A stretch of DNA of 64,000 nt from Serratia bockelmannii (GTDB taxonomy: Bacteria > Pseudomonadota > Gammaproteobacteria > Enterobacterales > Enterobacteriaceae), in the NCBI RefSeq assembly GCF_008011855.1, contig NZ_VOUX01000004.1, positions 124,001 through 188,000 on the forward strand, written 5' to 3'. A program made the position numbers and the translations under genes. The number at the start of each line of letters is the position of its first letter. Within the stretch, counting starts at the first letter, position 1. Below are positions 35,516 to 43,190 of this stretch, piece after piece. The notes under the pieces are model-generated. The model was not told the origin of the DNA, made no database searches, and worked only from the letters and a program-made list of their open reading frames with translations.

Positions 35516-36829
35516 CTATCCGGCAATCTCTGCGTCTTGCTTGCTCACGTCGGCGCGCCGGTTTCTGAGCGCCCACAACAGCGTGGCGCACAGCAGTGAA
35601 AAGGCGGCCAGCACCAGCGGCCCGGCATGCGGGCTGTGAAAACGCTGTTCCGCCTCCGTGCGGATCAGCGGGGCTAAGAAGCTGAATGCGGCGCCGAGCG
35701 TGGTGCAAAAACCGATGCCGGCCGCCAGCGCCGGGCCGGTGAGCACCTGCGCGGGAAACGTCCAGAAAATCGGCTGTACCGCCAGGAAACTGACTGCGCA
35801 GCAGCTCAGGGCGACGATAGCGAGCAGAGGGCCGGCATAGGAAGAAACGACCAACCCCAGCGCTGCCGCGACCATGCACCCCACGGCGATCGGTAATCTT
35901 CTGGCGGTTTTTCTGTCGGCATAGCGCGGCAGGAAATAGACGCCCAGCGCGGAGAACGCCCAGGGAATGGCGGCCACCAGCGAGGCCTTGAAACCGAGAT
36001 GGGTGCCCATCAGCGAGGCGACCTGCGACGGCAGGAAAAACATCAGGCCGTACACGCCGATTTGCAGGGTGCCGTAGATCAACGCCAGATGCCAAACGGT
36101 GCCGCTTCTCATTGCCGCTTTGACGCTGCTGGTTTCGGTCTGCTGCTGTTCGTCAGCCAACTGTGTGACCAATGCCGTGCGTTCTTCCTCGGTCAAAAAG
36201 CGAGCCTGCCGAGGGTTATCGTCGAGATAGAAAAAGGCGAAGACGCCGAGGGCGACGGCCGGCAGCCCTTCCAGCACGAACATCCAGAACCAGCCGGGTT
36301 TACCCAACACGCCGTGCATCTCCAGCAATGCCCCCGACAGCGGTGAGCCGAGCGTCAGGGCCGCCGGCACGCCGAGCACGAAAATGCCAATGACCGAGGC
36401 GCGCACCTTATTGGGAAAATAGATCGACGCCAGCAACAGGATGCCAGGGTAAAAGCCGGCTTCGGCGATCCCCAGCAGAAACCGCAGGATGATAAATTGC
36501 TGTTCGTTGGTCACCAGCCCGGTACAGGCCGACAGCGCCCCCCACAGTGCGGTGGTGGCGCTAAGCCAGCGTTTGGCGCCCCAGCGGTTCATCAGCAGAT
36601 TGGCCGGGATGCCGAACAGCGCATAGGCGGCAAAAAATATCCCGGCGCCCAATGCGAAGGCGGATTGCGACAGCGCGATGTCGATAGCCATCGCGTCCTT
36701 GGCAAAGCCGACGTTAACCCTGTCGATAAACGCGATGAAGTACATGGCGAACATCAAGGGCACCAGTCTGCGCCAGGTTTTGCGGATGGCGGCGTTGAGC
36801 GCTGGAACGGCATAGGTGGCGTGATTCAC
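35516..36829 (-). CDS. MFS transporter of the anion:cation symporter family
   Basis: A 437-residue twelve-segment carrier of the ACS (phthalate/tartrate/hexuronate) type, with family wording YFIAFIDRVNVGFAKDAMAI in segment 1, LRFLLGIAEAGFYPGILLLA in segment 4 and FYLDDNPRQARFLTEEERTA in the central loop. Such carriers import organic acids such as sugar acids, tartrate or hydroxyphenylacetate. No catabolic gene is adjacent, so the substrate is unknown. The GTG at 36829 has an AGAGG site about nine bases upstream; a TTG ten codons earlier is an alternative. Confidence 0.88.
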   Translation of the reverse strand: MNHATYAVPALNAAIRKTWRRLVPLMFAMYFIAFIDRVNVGFAKDAMAIDIALSQSAFALGAGIFFAAYALFGIPANLLMNRWGAKRWLSATTALWGALSACTGLVTNEQQFIILRFLLGIAEAGFYPGILLLASIYFPNKVRASVIGIFVLGVPAALTLGSPLSGALLEMHGVLGKPGWFWMFVLEGLPAVALGVFAFFYLDDNPRQARFLTEEERTALVTQLADEQQQTETSSVKAAMRSGTVWHLALIYGTLQIGVYGLMFFLPSQVASLMGTHLGFKASLVAAIPWAFSALGVYFLPRYADRKTARRLPIAVGCMVAAALGLVVSSYAGPLLAIVALSCCAVSFLAVQPIFWTFPAQVLTGPALAAGIGFCTTLGAAFSFLAPLIRTEAEQRFHSPHAGPLVLAAFSLLCATLLWALRNRRADVSKQDAEIAG

Positions 36830-37213
36830 TGGCGATAACCTCTCTTCTGAGAATGACAAGCGTCGGTCATAAGGACCGTCCTGGCGCCGTTGCCCTCAAC
36901 ACGACGGTCACAGCGGATTTTCTTCGTGAGATATAAAGGTCTAAAGGACTAATGGTCAGGCCTTTAAGGGCGAAAAAAATGCCGCGTATCGGGTCGGCAG
37001 GTTGATGCAGACATCACCATAGTGAATGGTGTGTTGCTTTTTTGTTAATCAAACGTTCACACAGGGCTATGGCGCGTTCAAGCGTTTTGATCGAGATCTG
37101 TGTGCGTTATCACCGAATTGGCAACCCGGTGATAGACCTGGAGTAGGGCGCTTTCATCTCGGGAGTGAGGACGATAAGGTGAAGCACGGCAAAACAGAAT
37201 GCAGGAGCGCAAC
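36830..37213. promoter_or_regulatory. Divergent control region of the MFS and monooxygenase genes
   Basis: 384 bp without a gene. It contains the inverted repeat CACCAT-AGTGA-ATGGTG at 37015-37031 and a looser one with TAAAGG...CCTTTA arms near 36930-36966. Either could be an operator; no regulator gene is adjacent. Confidence 0.5.
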
Positions 37214-37516
37214 ATGCTGAAGGTCATCGCTGAAGATTTTATCCATCCGGAACACATTGACACCGTTATGCCATGGTATCGCGAGCTGGTGGCGAAAACC
37301 CGTCAAGAGCCGCTGTGCATCAGTTATGAACTGTGCATCGACCAGCAGGATCCCGGGCACTTTATTTTTATCGAAAGCTGGCCGGACCGCGCCGCCCTGG
37401 ACGTGCATTGTCAGACCGAGCATTTCACCCGGCTGGTGCCGCAGATCAATCAGTATCAGCGCAAGCCTTGCACCTTCCTGTTTATGCAGGCGTTTCCTGA
37501 AACAGGCGATAAATAG
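37214..37516 (+). CDS. ABM-domain (YgiN-like) quinol monooxygenase
   Basis: A 100-residue dimeric alpha-beta barrel protein of the antibiotic-biosynthesis-monooxygenase family (MLKVIAEDFIHPEHIDTVMP; SYELCIDQQDPGHFIFIESW; HCQTEHFTRLV). Members oxidise quinols or aromatic metabolites without cofactor, or act as metabolite-handling proteins. The ATG at 37214 has AGGAG seven bases upstream. It stands alone. Confidence 0.88.
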   Translation: MLKVIAEDFIHPEHIDTVMPWYRELVAKTRQEPLCISYELCIDQQDPGHFIFIESWPDRAALDVHCQTEHFTRLVPQINQYQRKPCTFLFMQAFPETGDK

Positions 37517-37519
37517 GCG

Positions 37520-37543
37520 AAAAAATCCCCGCAGGGGGCGGGG
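37520..37543 (-). terminator. Reverse-strand intrinsic terminator
   Basis: On the reverse strand CCCCGC-CCCCT-GCGGGG is followed by ATTTTTT. It would end transcription coming from the SRPBCC-like gene, or a short transcript begun at the Fur-like box at 37589. Confidence 0.8.
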
Positions 37544-37588
37544 TCAATGGCTTCTCACTACTATCTTGTTGTGATTAAAAAATAGGCT

Positions 37589-37607
37589 GATAATGATTTT
37601 CATTCTC
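37589..37607. promoter_or_regulatory. Fur-like box in a convergent gap
   Basis: GATAATGATTTTCATTCTC agrees with the 19-bp Fur consensus at 16 positions by eye. It lies between two convergent genes rather than before either. Confidence 0.5.
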
Positions 37608-37627
37608 TAAGAATGCTCTTAAATGAA

Positions 37628-38188
37628 TCAGCTTGGTGAATGATTCACTACCCGCTTTTCGCTGGCGGTTTTAATGGCGCGCAGCATGCGGCGTCTTATC
37701 AACCCGCTCACCAGGCGAATAGCATACCAATACGGGGTAAACCGCCGCCGGCTGGCGTCGTCGGGGCAGAAGATGCGCGTTTCCGTCACCAGACGGCAGC
37801 GCCCACCCTCGAGGGGACTCACGACATACCCCAGCGCCAGTTTGGCGACGCCGGGCTGAGCGAAGGCCAGAAAGCCCGCTCCGTCAGCGACCTGCTCCAG
37901 ACCGTACTCAGCCTGCCAAAAGCGGCCGATCAGGCCATAGACCAACGCGCTGTCATCCTGCTCAAGCAGGCAAAAATTATGCAGGCCAAACGGCGGCGGG
38001 CTGGGCTTATCGCGTGGCATCAGCCGCGCGGGCAATTCGCGCAGCGCTATCATGCTGCGGAAGAAACGATCGTGCTTGGGATCGTAGGCGGCCACGGCCG
38101 CCAGGATCCGAGCCTGCGGCGCGGCGATGGCGATCGCATGCCGTTCCGAGAACTGGTATTGCCCAAGGTATTTATTCAGCAGCGTCAT
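37628..38188 (-). CDS. SRPBCC-like protein of unknown function
   Basis: A 186-residue protein, start MTLLNKYLGQYQFSERHAIA. The pattern resembles START/SRPBCC ligand-binding folds: an opening strand with IAIAAPQARILAAVAAYDP, a central FLAFAQPGVAKLALGYVVSP and a final amphipathic helix (ICPDD...LIRRRMLRAIKTA). There is no signal peptide. The start overlaps the 3' end of the GNAT gene by 17 bp, so the two are translationally coupled. An ATG three codons earlier is an alternative. The ligand is unknown. Confidence 0.7.
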   Translation of the reverse strand: MTLLNKYLGQYQFSERHAIAIAAPQARILAAVAAYDPKHDRFFRSMIALRELPARLMPRDKPSPPPFGLHNFCLLEQDDSALVYGLIGRFWQAEYGLEQVADGAGFLAFAQPGVAKLALGYVVSPLEGGRCRLVTETRIFCPDDASRRRFTPYWYAIRLVSGLIRRRMLRAIKTASEKRVVNHSPS

Positions 38189-38738
38189 GCCTTGCATTCT
38201 CCCGCCATTCGCTTTGCAGCAGGGCAAAGCCGAATTCGTCGCCCCATGCGCCTTTGAAAAACACGTTTTGCCGCCAATAGGCCTCGCGGCGAAAACCCAA
38301 CTTGCCGAACAGCGTGGCGGCGCCAAGATTACGCGTGTCCACCACCGCAGTAATACGGTGCTTCGCCAACGGCCCGAACAGCAGAGCGATGACGGCGCTC
38401 AGCGCCTCGCGCGCCAGCCCTTGCCGCTGGTGGCTGGGCGCGAAGGTCACGCCCAGTTCAGCCTGGCGCCCCTCATCGAAGAAATGCACCGCGACATCGC
38501 CGAGCAACGCGCCGTCCTCACGGCGCTCGACCGCCAGCTGGAACCAGCTGTCGTCACGGTTGAACGCGAGCTGCCGTTGCCGTTCGAAAAAGGCCTGCGC
38601 ATCGGTGGCGCTGTAGTCGCTCCAGCTTTGATAGCGCGCCACGTCAGGGTGACTGCGGTAGGCGGTAAAGTGGGGCAGATCGTCGGCCGTGAACGGGCGC
38701 AGGATCAGTCTGGGGGTCTGCAGAGGCAAAAGGCGCAT
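38172..38738 (-). CDS. GNAT acetyltransferase (RimJ/RimL type)
   Basis: A 188-residue GCN5-related acetyltransferase: opening LLPLQTPRLILRPFTADDLP, acetyl-CoA loop APSHQRQGLAREALSAVIAL, and HRITAVVDTRNLGAATLFGK. It belongs to the RimJ/RimL subgroup, which acetylates protein N-termini or small amines. An AAGGAAA site precedes the ATG at 38736-38738. It is followed by the overlapping SRPBCC-like gene. Confidence 0.9.
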   Translation of the reverse strand: MRLLPLQTPRLILRPFTADDLPHFTAYRSHPDVARYQSWSDYSATDAQAFFERQRQLAFNRDDSWFQLAVERREDGALLGDVAVHFFDEGRQAELGVTFAPSHQRQGLAREALSAVIALLFGPLAKHRITAVVDTRNLGAATLFGKLGFRREAYWRQNVFFKGAWGDEFGFALLQSEWRENARHDAAE

Positions 38739-38833
38739 TATTTTTCCTTATCAGCGCATTAGGACTACCGGCAGTGTAACCCAGCGCCGAGAGGCGGGCT
38801 GCGTAAAATGAGCGGTGGAGGACAAACGGGAAA

Positions 38834-38855
38834 TGCCGGTTCAGACGAACCGGCA
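38834..38855 (-). terminator. Terminator of the biosynthetic operon
   Basis: TGCCGGTTC-GTCT-GAACCGGCA on the reverse strand, followed by TTTCCCGTTT, seven bases after the enoyl-CoA hydratase stop. Confidence 0.75.
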
Positions 38856-38861
38856 GGGGCA

Positions 38862-39581
38862 TTATCGGCGGGCGGCGGCCTGACGCAGGCGCTCGACCGG
38901 GCCTTGTTGAAAATCGAATGAGGGGGCTTCTTGCCGTGCCAGCCCCTGGCGCACGATGGCCTTCACCGCTTGGCTGGCAGCAAGATCTTTTCCGGCGATC
39001 TGTTCGGCGATGCGCAGCGCTTCTTCCCGGGCCGTCCCCTCGCTGATACGGGAAATGGCGCCGTGTGACAGCGCCTCCTGTGCGCCGACGGTTCTGCCGG
39101 TCAGCAGCCAGTCGAGCGCGACATAGGGGGAGATACGCGTCGGCAAGCGCGCGCACCCACCTTGTGCGGCGACTAACCCGAGCCCGGTTTCGGGGAAGCT
39201 GAAGCGTGCGTTCTGGCCGGCGACGATCAGATCGCACGCCAGCGCCAGCTCAAATCCGCCTCCGTACGCGATGCCGTCAACGGCGGCGATGATCACCTTG
39301 GCAATCTGTGCATGGATCAGCCCGCCAAACCCCTCCGGCGTGACGATGGGCAGTTCACCCTGATGAAAGGCGTTGATATCCATGCCGGCGGAAAATACCG
39401 CCGGTTGGCCGGCCAGCACGATCGCTCGCACCGAGTCATCGTTATCCGCCTGCCGCAGGTAGGTGCGGATCAACTCGGCCATCTGCAGGTTGATGGCGTT
39501 CTTTTTTTCCGGCCGATTAAGGGTGATGACCGCAACCTGCGCGCCATGGCGCTCATAAAGCACCGGAAGAACTTCACTCAT
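38862..39581 (-). CDS. Enoyl-CoA hydratase/isomerase
   Basis: A 239-residue crotonase-fold protein. The oxyanion hole segments are FSAGMDINAF and IAYGGGFELALACDLIVAGQ; both catalytic glutamates are present (GGGFELA and FPETGLG), so it is competent for hydration/dehydration of 2-enoyl/3-hydroxyacyl-CoA. Last gene of a five-gene operon, overlapping the MFS gene by 8 bp. With the dehydrogenase and thiolase it completes a beta-oxidation-type set working on a CoA thioester; an acyl-CoA dehydrogenase is missing. Confidence 0.9.
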   Translation of the reverse strand: MSEVLPVLYERHGAQVAVITLNRPEKKNAINLQMAELIRTYLRQADNDDSVRAIVLAGQPAVFSAGMDINAFHQGELPIVTPEGFGGLIHAQIAKVIIAAVDGIAYGGGFELALACDLIVAGQNARFSFPETGLGLVAAQGGCARLPTRISPYVALDWLLTGRTVGAQEALSHGAISRISEGTAREEALRIAEQIAGKDLAASQAVKAIVRQGLARQEAPSFDFQQGPVERLRQAAARR

Positions 39582-40746
39582 CGCTGGCTTCTCCCCGGAA
39601 AAACAACAGCGTCAGCAGCAGGGCGATGGCGCCGAGCGGCAGCGAAAACAGCGGCAGGTAATAGGCCGGCAGCGCGTAGAGCGTCAGGCCGCCCAGCATC
39701 CCGCCCGCCGCGATGCCGGCGTACAACACCGAGCTGTTGAGCGACACGGTCAGCGCGCCAAAGCGTTTCGATAGCGACAACAGGTGATGCTGGATCGGTA
39801 CTAGGTACATCCAGCCGGTAATGCCCCAGACGAGGAAGATGGCCAGTACCCACCAGGGCGAGGTGACATAAAAGGCCAGCAAAAACAGAGACAGCGTCTG
39901 GATCGCCACGGAAAACAGCAGCACGAACTTGCTGCCGAGGGCATCGGTTAACGCGCCGGAAGCAAAATTGCCGATCACCGCGCCAATGCCGAACACCAGC
40001 AGCGCGAGGGGCAGGATCGCCTCAGGGCCGAACTGGGTGTTTTTCAGCAACACGCTGACGTAGCTGTAGACGATGTGTTCCGAGCAAACGGCAAAAAAGG
40101 TGATCAGTAGCGTAGTCAGCACCGCCTTTTGCCGCAGCGGAGCGAGCCGCTCTTTCAGCGAATGCTTGCCCGGTGGCGCAATGGCGCGCAGCGCCAGCGA
40201 AAGGCCCAGCAGCGCAATCGCCCCCAGCAGGGCGATGAACAGAAAGATTTCACGCCAGCCGATCAGTTTGGCGAGAAAGGTACCGAACGGAATGCCGAGC
40301 GCAATAGCCAACGTCATACCGCCATAGACGATGGAAATAGCCAGGCCGCGGCGTTTTTCCGCCACCAGCCCCACCGCAGCGGCGGCGGCCTGCGGCGTGT
40401 AACAGGCCGCCCCCAATGCCGCCAGCACTCTGCCGAACGCGATCTGCAGATAGCTGGTGGCCCAGGCGCAGGCCAGGTTGCCGGCGATGAACAGCACCAA
40501 CGCCAACTGCAGGATATGCTTGCGGTTGACATTACCCAGCAGCCAGGCGGTGAGGGGGGCGAACAGCATATAAGCCAGCGCGAATATCGATATCAACTGC
40601 CCCGCTTGCGCGGGGCTGACGGCAAAGGTGTCGGAAATGTCGCTGAGCACGCCGGCGACGATAAAGGCGTCGGTGCCGATGGCGAACGTCCCGGTCGCCA
40701 TCAGACAAAGCGTGACCAGATGGCCGTTATAATCCGCTAACTTCAT
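39574..40746 (-). CDS. MFS exporter (DHA1 type)
   Basis: A 390-residue twelve-segment transporter of the drug:proton antiporter type, with the motif A-like loop LLGNVNRKHILQLALVLFIA and start MKLADYNGHLVTLCLMATGT. Its place inside the operon, overlapping the genes on both sides (4 bp and 8 bp), implies it exports the pathway product or protects against it (inference). Confidence 0.9.
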   Translation of the reverse strand: MKLADYNGHLVTLCLMATGTFAIGTDAFIVAGVLSDISDTFAVSPAQAGQLISIFALAYMLFAPLTAWLLGNVNRKHILQLALVLFIAGNLACAWATSYLQIAFGRVLAALGAACYTPQAAAAAVGLVAEKRRGLAISIVYGGMTLAIALGIPFGTFLAKLIGWREIFLFIALLGAIALLGLSLALRAIAPPGKHSLKERLAPLRQKAVLTTLLITFFAVCSEHIVYSYVSVLLKNTQFGPEAILPLALLVFGIGAVIGNFASGALTDALGSKFVLLFSVAIQTLSLFLLAFYVTSPWWVLAIFLVWGITGWMYLVPIQHHLLSLSKRFGALTVSLNSSVLYAGIAAGGMLGGLTLYALPAYYLPLFSLPLGAIALLLTLLFFRGEASDE

Positions 40747-41954
40747 CCTGCCCTCCGCAGATCGTTCGCTGCCCAGACCCGGCCTAGTGCCGCCAGGAAG
40801 GTCTCCACGTCGGCATGGGAATGTGCCGAGGTCGGCGTTACCCGTAGTCGCTCGCTGCCTGCGGGCACCGTCGGGGCATTGACCGGTTGCACGTAAATAT
40901 CATGCTCATCGAGCAGCACTTTACTGATGTGTTTGTTGCGGTGCGGATCGCCGACCAGCAGCGGCAGGATATGGCTGTCTGCCGACACCAGCGGAATGCC
41001 GGCGGCGCGCAGGCCGGTTTTCAGGTGATCGACGATCGCCAGCAGGTGCTTGCGCTGGGTGTCATGCTCGAGGTTGTATCTAAAACTGGCCAACGCGGCG
41101 GCTACCACCGGCGCCGGTGACGAGGTGCTGAAGACGAATGCCGGCGCCCAGCTGCGCACCGCTTCCACCACCGAGCGGGGCGCGGCGATATAGCCACCCG
41201 CCGCACCGTAAGACTTGCCGAATCCGCCTTGGATAATAGTGATTTTATCCAACAGGCCCAGCTGTTCGGCATAGCCCAATCCCCGTTCGCCATACACGCC
41301 GGCCGAATGAATTTCGTCGAGATAGGTCAGCGCCTGATACTGTTCCGCCAGCGCCACGATCTGCGCCAGGGGAGCAAAGTCACCGTCCATGGAATACAGC
41401 GATTCGAAGGCAATCAGCTTTGGCCGCGCCGGATCGGCGGCCTGCAGCAGCTCGGCGAGGTGTGCTACATCATTGTGGCGGAAGATTTTTTTCTCCGCTT
41501 TACTGTAGCGAATCCCGTAAATCATCGAGGCGTGATTCAGTTCGTCGGAGAACACGATCAGATCGGGAATGGCGTCGCACAGGGTGGATAAGGTGGCGTC
41601 GTTGGCGCCGAAACCGGTGGTGAACAGCAGCGCCGACTCTTTGCCGTAGGCGCTGGCCAGCAGCGTTTCCAGCTCGCTGTGGTAGACCGAGGTGCCGGAA
41701 ATGCTGCGGGCGCCGCAGGTGCCCAGCCCGACCCGGTTAACCGCGTCGGTGGTGGCCAGCAGCACTTTGGGGTGGTGGCTCATTGCCAGATAGTCGTTCG
41801 AGCACCAGACGTTGAGACGGCGCTCGCCGTGGTGCCCGTGGCTGGTGGCCCAGGGTTTGTCCTGCACGCCGCGTTCAAGGTTGAGAAACTCGCGAAAACG
41901 CCCCTGTTTTTTGGTTTCCGCCAGCTTTTCTTCAAGAATGTTCAGTACGCTCAT
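40743..41954 (-). CDS. Alpha-oxoamine synthase resembling 5-aminolevulinate synthase
   Basis: A 403-residue PLP enzyme. The PLP lysine is Lys247 (IIQGGFGKSYGA), Asp213 and His216 are in LDEIHSAG, and His141 is in LNHASMI. The body follows alphaproteobacterial 5-aminolevulinate synthase closely (IFRHNDVAHL; AFESLYSMDGDFAPL; VQPVNAPTVPAGSERLR). Such enzymes condense glycine or another amino acid with an acyl-CoA, losing CO2. Arg21, which in the known enzyme holds the succinyl carboxylate, is kept (GRFREF), but the Thr and Asn of the GTRNISGT motif are Ala82 and Ser84 here (GARSISGT). Enterobacteria make aminolevulinate from glutamyl-tRNA, so this is not housekeeping haem synthesis. The product is probably aminolevulinate or a related aminoketone. 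Confidence 0.88.
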   Translation of the reverse strand: MSVLNILEEKLAETKKQGRFREFLNLERGVQDKPWATSHGHHGERRLNVWCSNDYLAMSHHPKVLLATTDAVNRVGLGTCGARSISGTSVYHSELETLLASAYGKESALLFTTGFGANDATLSTLCDAIPDLIVFSDELNHASMIYGIRYSKAEKKIFRHNDVAHLAELLQAADPARPKLIAFESLYSMDGDFAPLAQIVALAEQYQALTYLDEIHSAGVYGERGLGYAEQLGLLDKITIIQGGFGKSYGAAGGYIAAPRSVVEAVRSWAPAFVFSTSSPAPVVAAALASFRYNLEHDTQRKHLLAIVDHLKTGLRAAGIPLVSADSHILPLLVGDPHRNKHISKVLLDEHDIYVQPVNAPTVPAGSERLRVTPTSAHSHADVETFLAALGRVWAANDLRRAG

Positions 41955-41969
41955 CGTATGTTCCTTGTG

Positions 41970-43181
41970 TTAAACGGCTTTAAGGTTTAATGACAGGCCC
42001 TGACCGACGCCGACGCACATCGTCACCAATGCGTTGCTTGCCTGTCGGTCGCGTAATTCCAGCGCCGCCGACAGCACCAGGCGCGCACCGGACATCCCCA
42101 GCGGATGACCGAGCGCGATGGCGCCGCCGTTCGGGTTGACCCGCGCGTCGTTGGCGTCGATGCGCCAGTGTTTCAGCGCCGCCAGAACCTGTGAGGCGAA
42201 CGCTTCGTTAATCTCGATGATGTCGAAGTCGTTCAAGGTGAACCCGCCGCGCTGCAGTAAGCGCTCGGTGGAGGCGATCGGCCCCAGCCCCATCAGCGCC
42301 GGTTCAACGCCGGCGGCCGCGCTGTCGCCGATCTCCGCCAGCGGTTGCCAGCCCTGGCGTTTCACGTAGCGACCGGAAGCCAATAGCAGCGCGGCGGCGC
42401 CGTCGTTGATGCCGGAAGCATTGCCCGCCGTGACCGAACCGCCGGCGGAGAACGCCGGTTTCAGCGCCTGCAGCTGTTGCAACGTGCTGAGCCGGGGAAA
42501 TTCATCCTGCGCGAATGTGCGGGTGTTTTTACGATCCGCCGGCACGTCCACGGGCGTGATTTCCCGCGCCAGCCGGCCGCTGTCGATCGCCCGGCGGGCC
42601 TTTTGCTGCGAGGCCAGCGCGAACAGGTCCTGTTCCTCGCGTGAGATATGTTGCCGTTGGGCCACGTTTTCCGCCGTGATGCCCAGCGGGTCGCTGCCGT
42701 AGCGCTCCGCCAGCCGCGGATTGACGAAGCGCCATCCCAACGTGGTGTCATACAGCTTCACGCCTTTGTCGAACGGCGTTTCGCCCTTGCTCAGCACATA
42801 GGGTGCGCGGCTCATGCTTTCCACACCGCCGGCCAAAACCAGTTCGCTAAGACCGCTGCGGATTTTCGCCGCGGCGTAGATCACCGCATCCAACCCGGAT
42901 GCGCAAAGGCGGTTGAGGGTGATGGCCGGCACCGACGGGTCCAACCCGGAAAGCAGCGTTGCCATGCGGGCGACGTTGCGGTTGTCTTCGCCGGACTGAT
43001 TGGCGCAGCCCAGAACCACTTCGTCCAGATTCGCTTCCGCCGCCGGATGGCGCTGCAGCAGGCCGCGAATGATCGTCGCCGCCATGTCGTCGGGGCGGGT
43101 ATGCGCCAGGCTGCCGCCATAGGCGCCGATCGCCGTGCGCGTGCCGTCGATCAGATAAACGCCGTCATCGTTAATGTTCAT
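41970..43181 (-). CDS. Acetyl-CoA acetyltransferase/3-oxoadipyl-CoA-type thiolase
   Basis: A 403-residue thiolase. The nucleophilic Cys (about 93, in LNRLCASGLDAV), the His of GGAIALGHPLGMSGAR, the Asn-Glu of INEAFASQ and the second Cys of MCVGVGQG are all present. The N-terminus YLIDGTRTAIGAYGGSLA resembles PcaF/PaaJ enzymes, which split 3-oxoadipyl-CoA to succinyl-CoA and acetyl-CoA. Succinyl-CoA is the substrate of true aminolevulinate synthase encoded next, an attractive but unproven link. It starts about 9 bp after the dehydrogenase stop; the second of two adjacent ATGs has the better spacing to GAGGAG. Confidence 0.93.
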   Translation of the reverse strand: MNINDDGVYLIDGTRTAIGAYGGSLAHTRPDDMAATIIRGLLQRHPAAEANLDEVVLGCANQSGEDNRNVARMATLLSGLDPSVPAITLNRLCASGLDAVIYAAAKIRSGLSELVLAGGVESMSRAPYVLSKGETPFDKGVKLYDTTLGWRFVNPRLAERYGSDPLGITAENVAQRQHISREEQDLFALASQQKARRAIDSGRLAREITPVDVPADRKNTRTFAQDEFPRLSTLQQLQALKPAFSAGGSVTAGNASGINDGAAALLLASGRYVKRQGWQPLAEIGDSAAAGVEPALMGLGPIASTERLLQRGGFTLNDFDIIEINEAFASQVLAALKHWRIDANDARVNPNGGAIALGHPLGMSGARLVLSAALELRDRQASNALVTMCVGVGQGLSLNLKAV

Positions 43182-43190
43182 CATGGCTCC

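Noticed and set aside
35442-36095. Upstream extension of the DedA-like reading frame
   Set aside because: The extra residues overlap the MFS gene in another frame and are Arg/Gly-rich noise; the protein proper begins at MDELTH.
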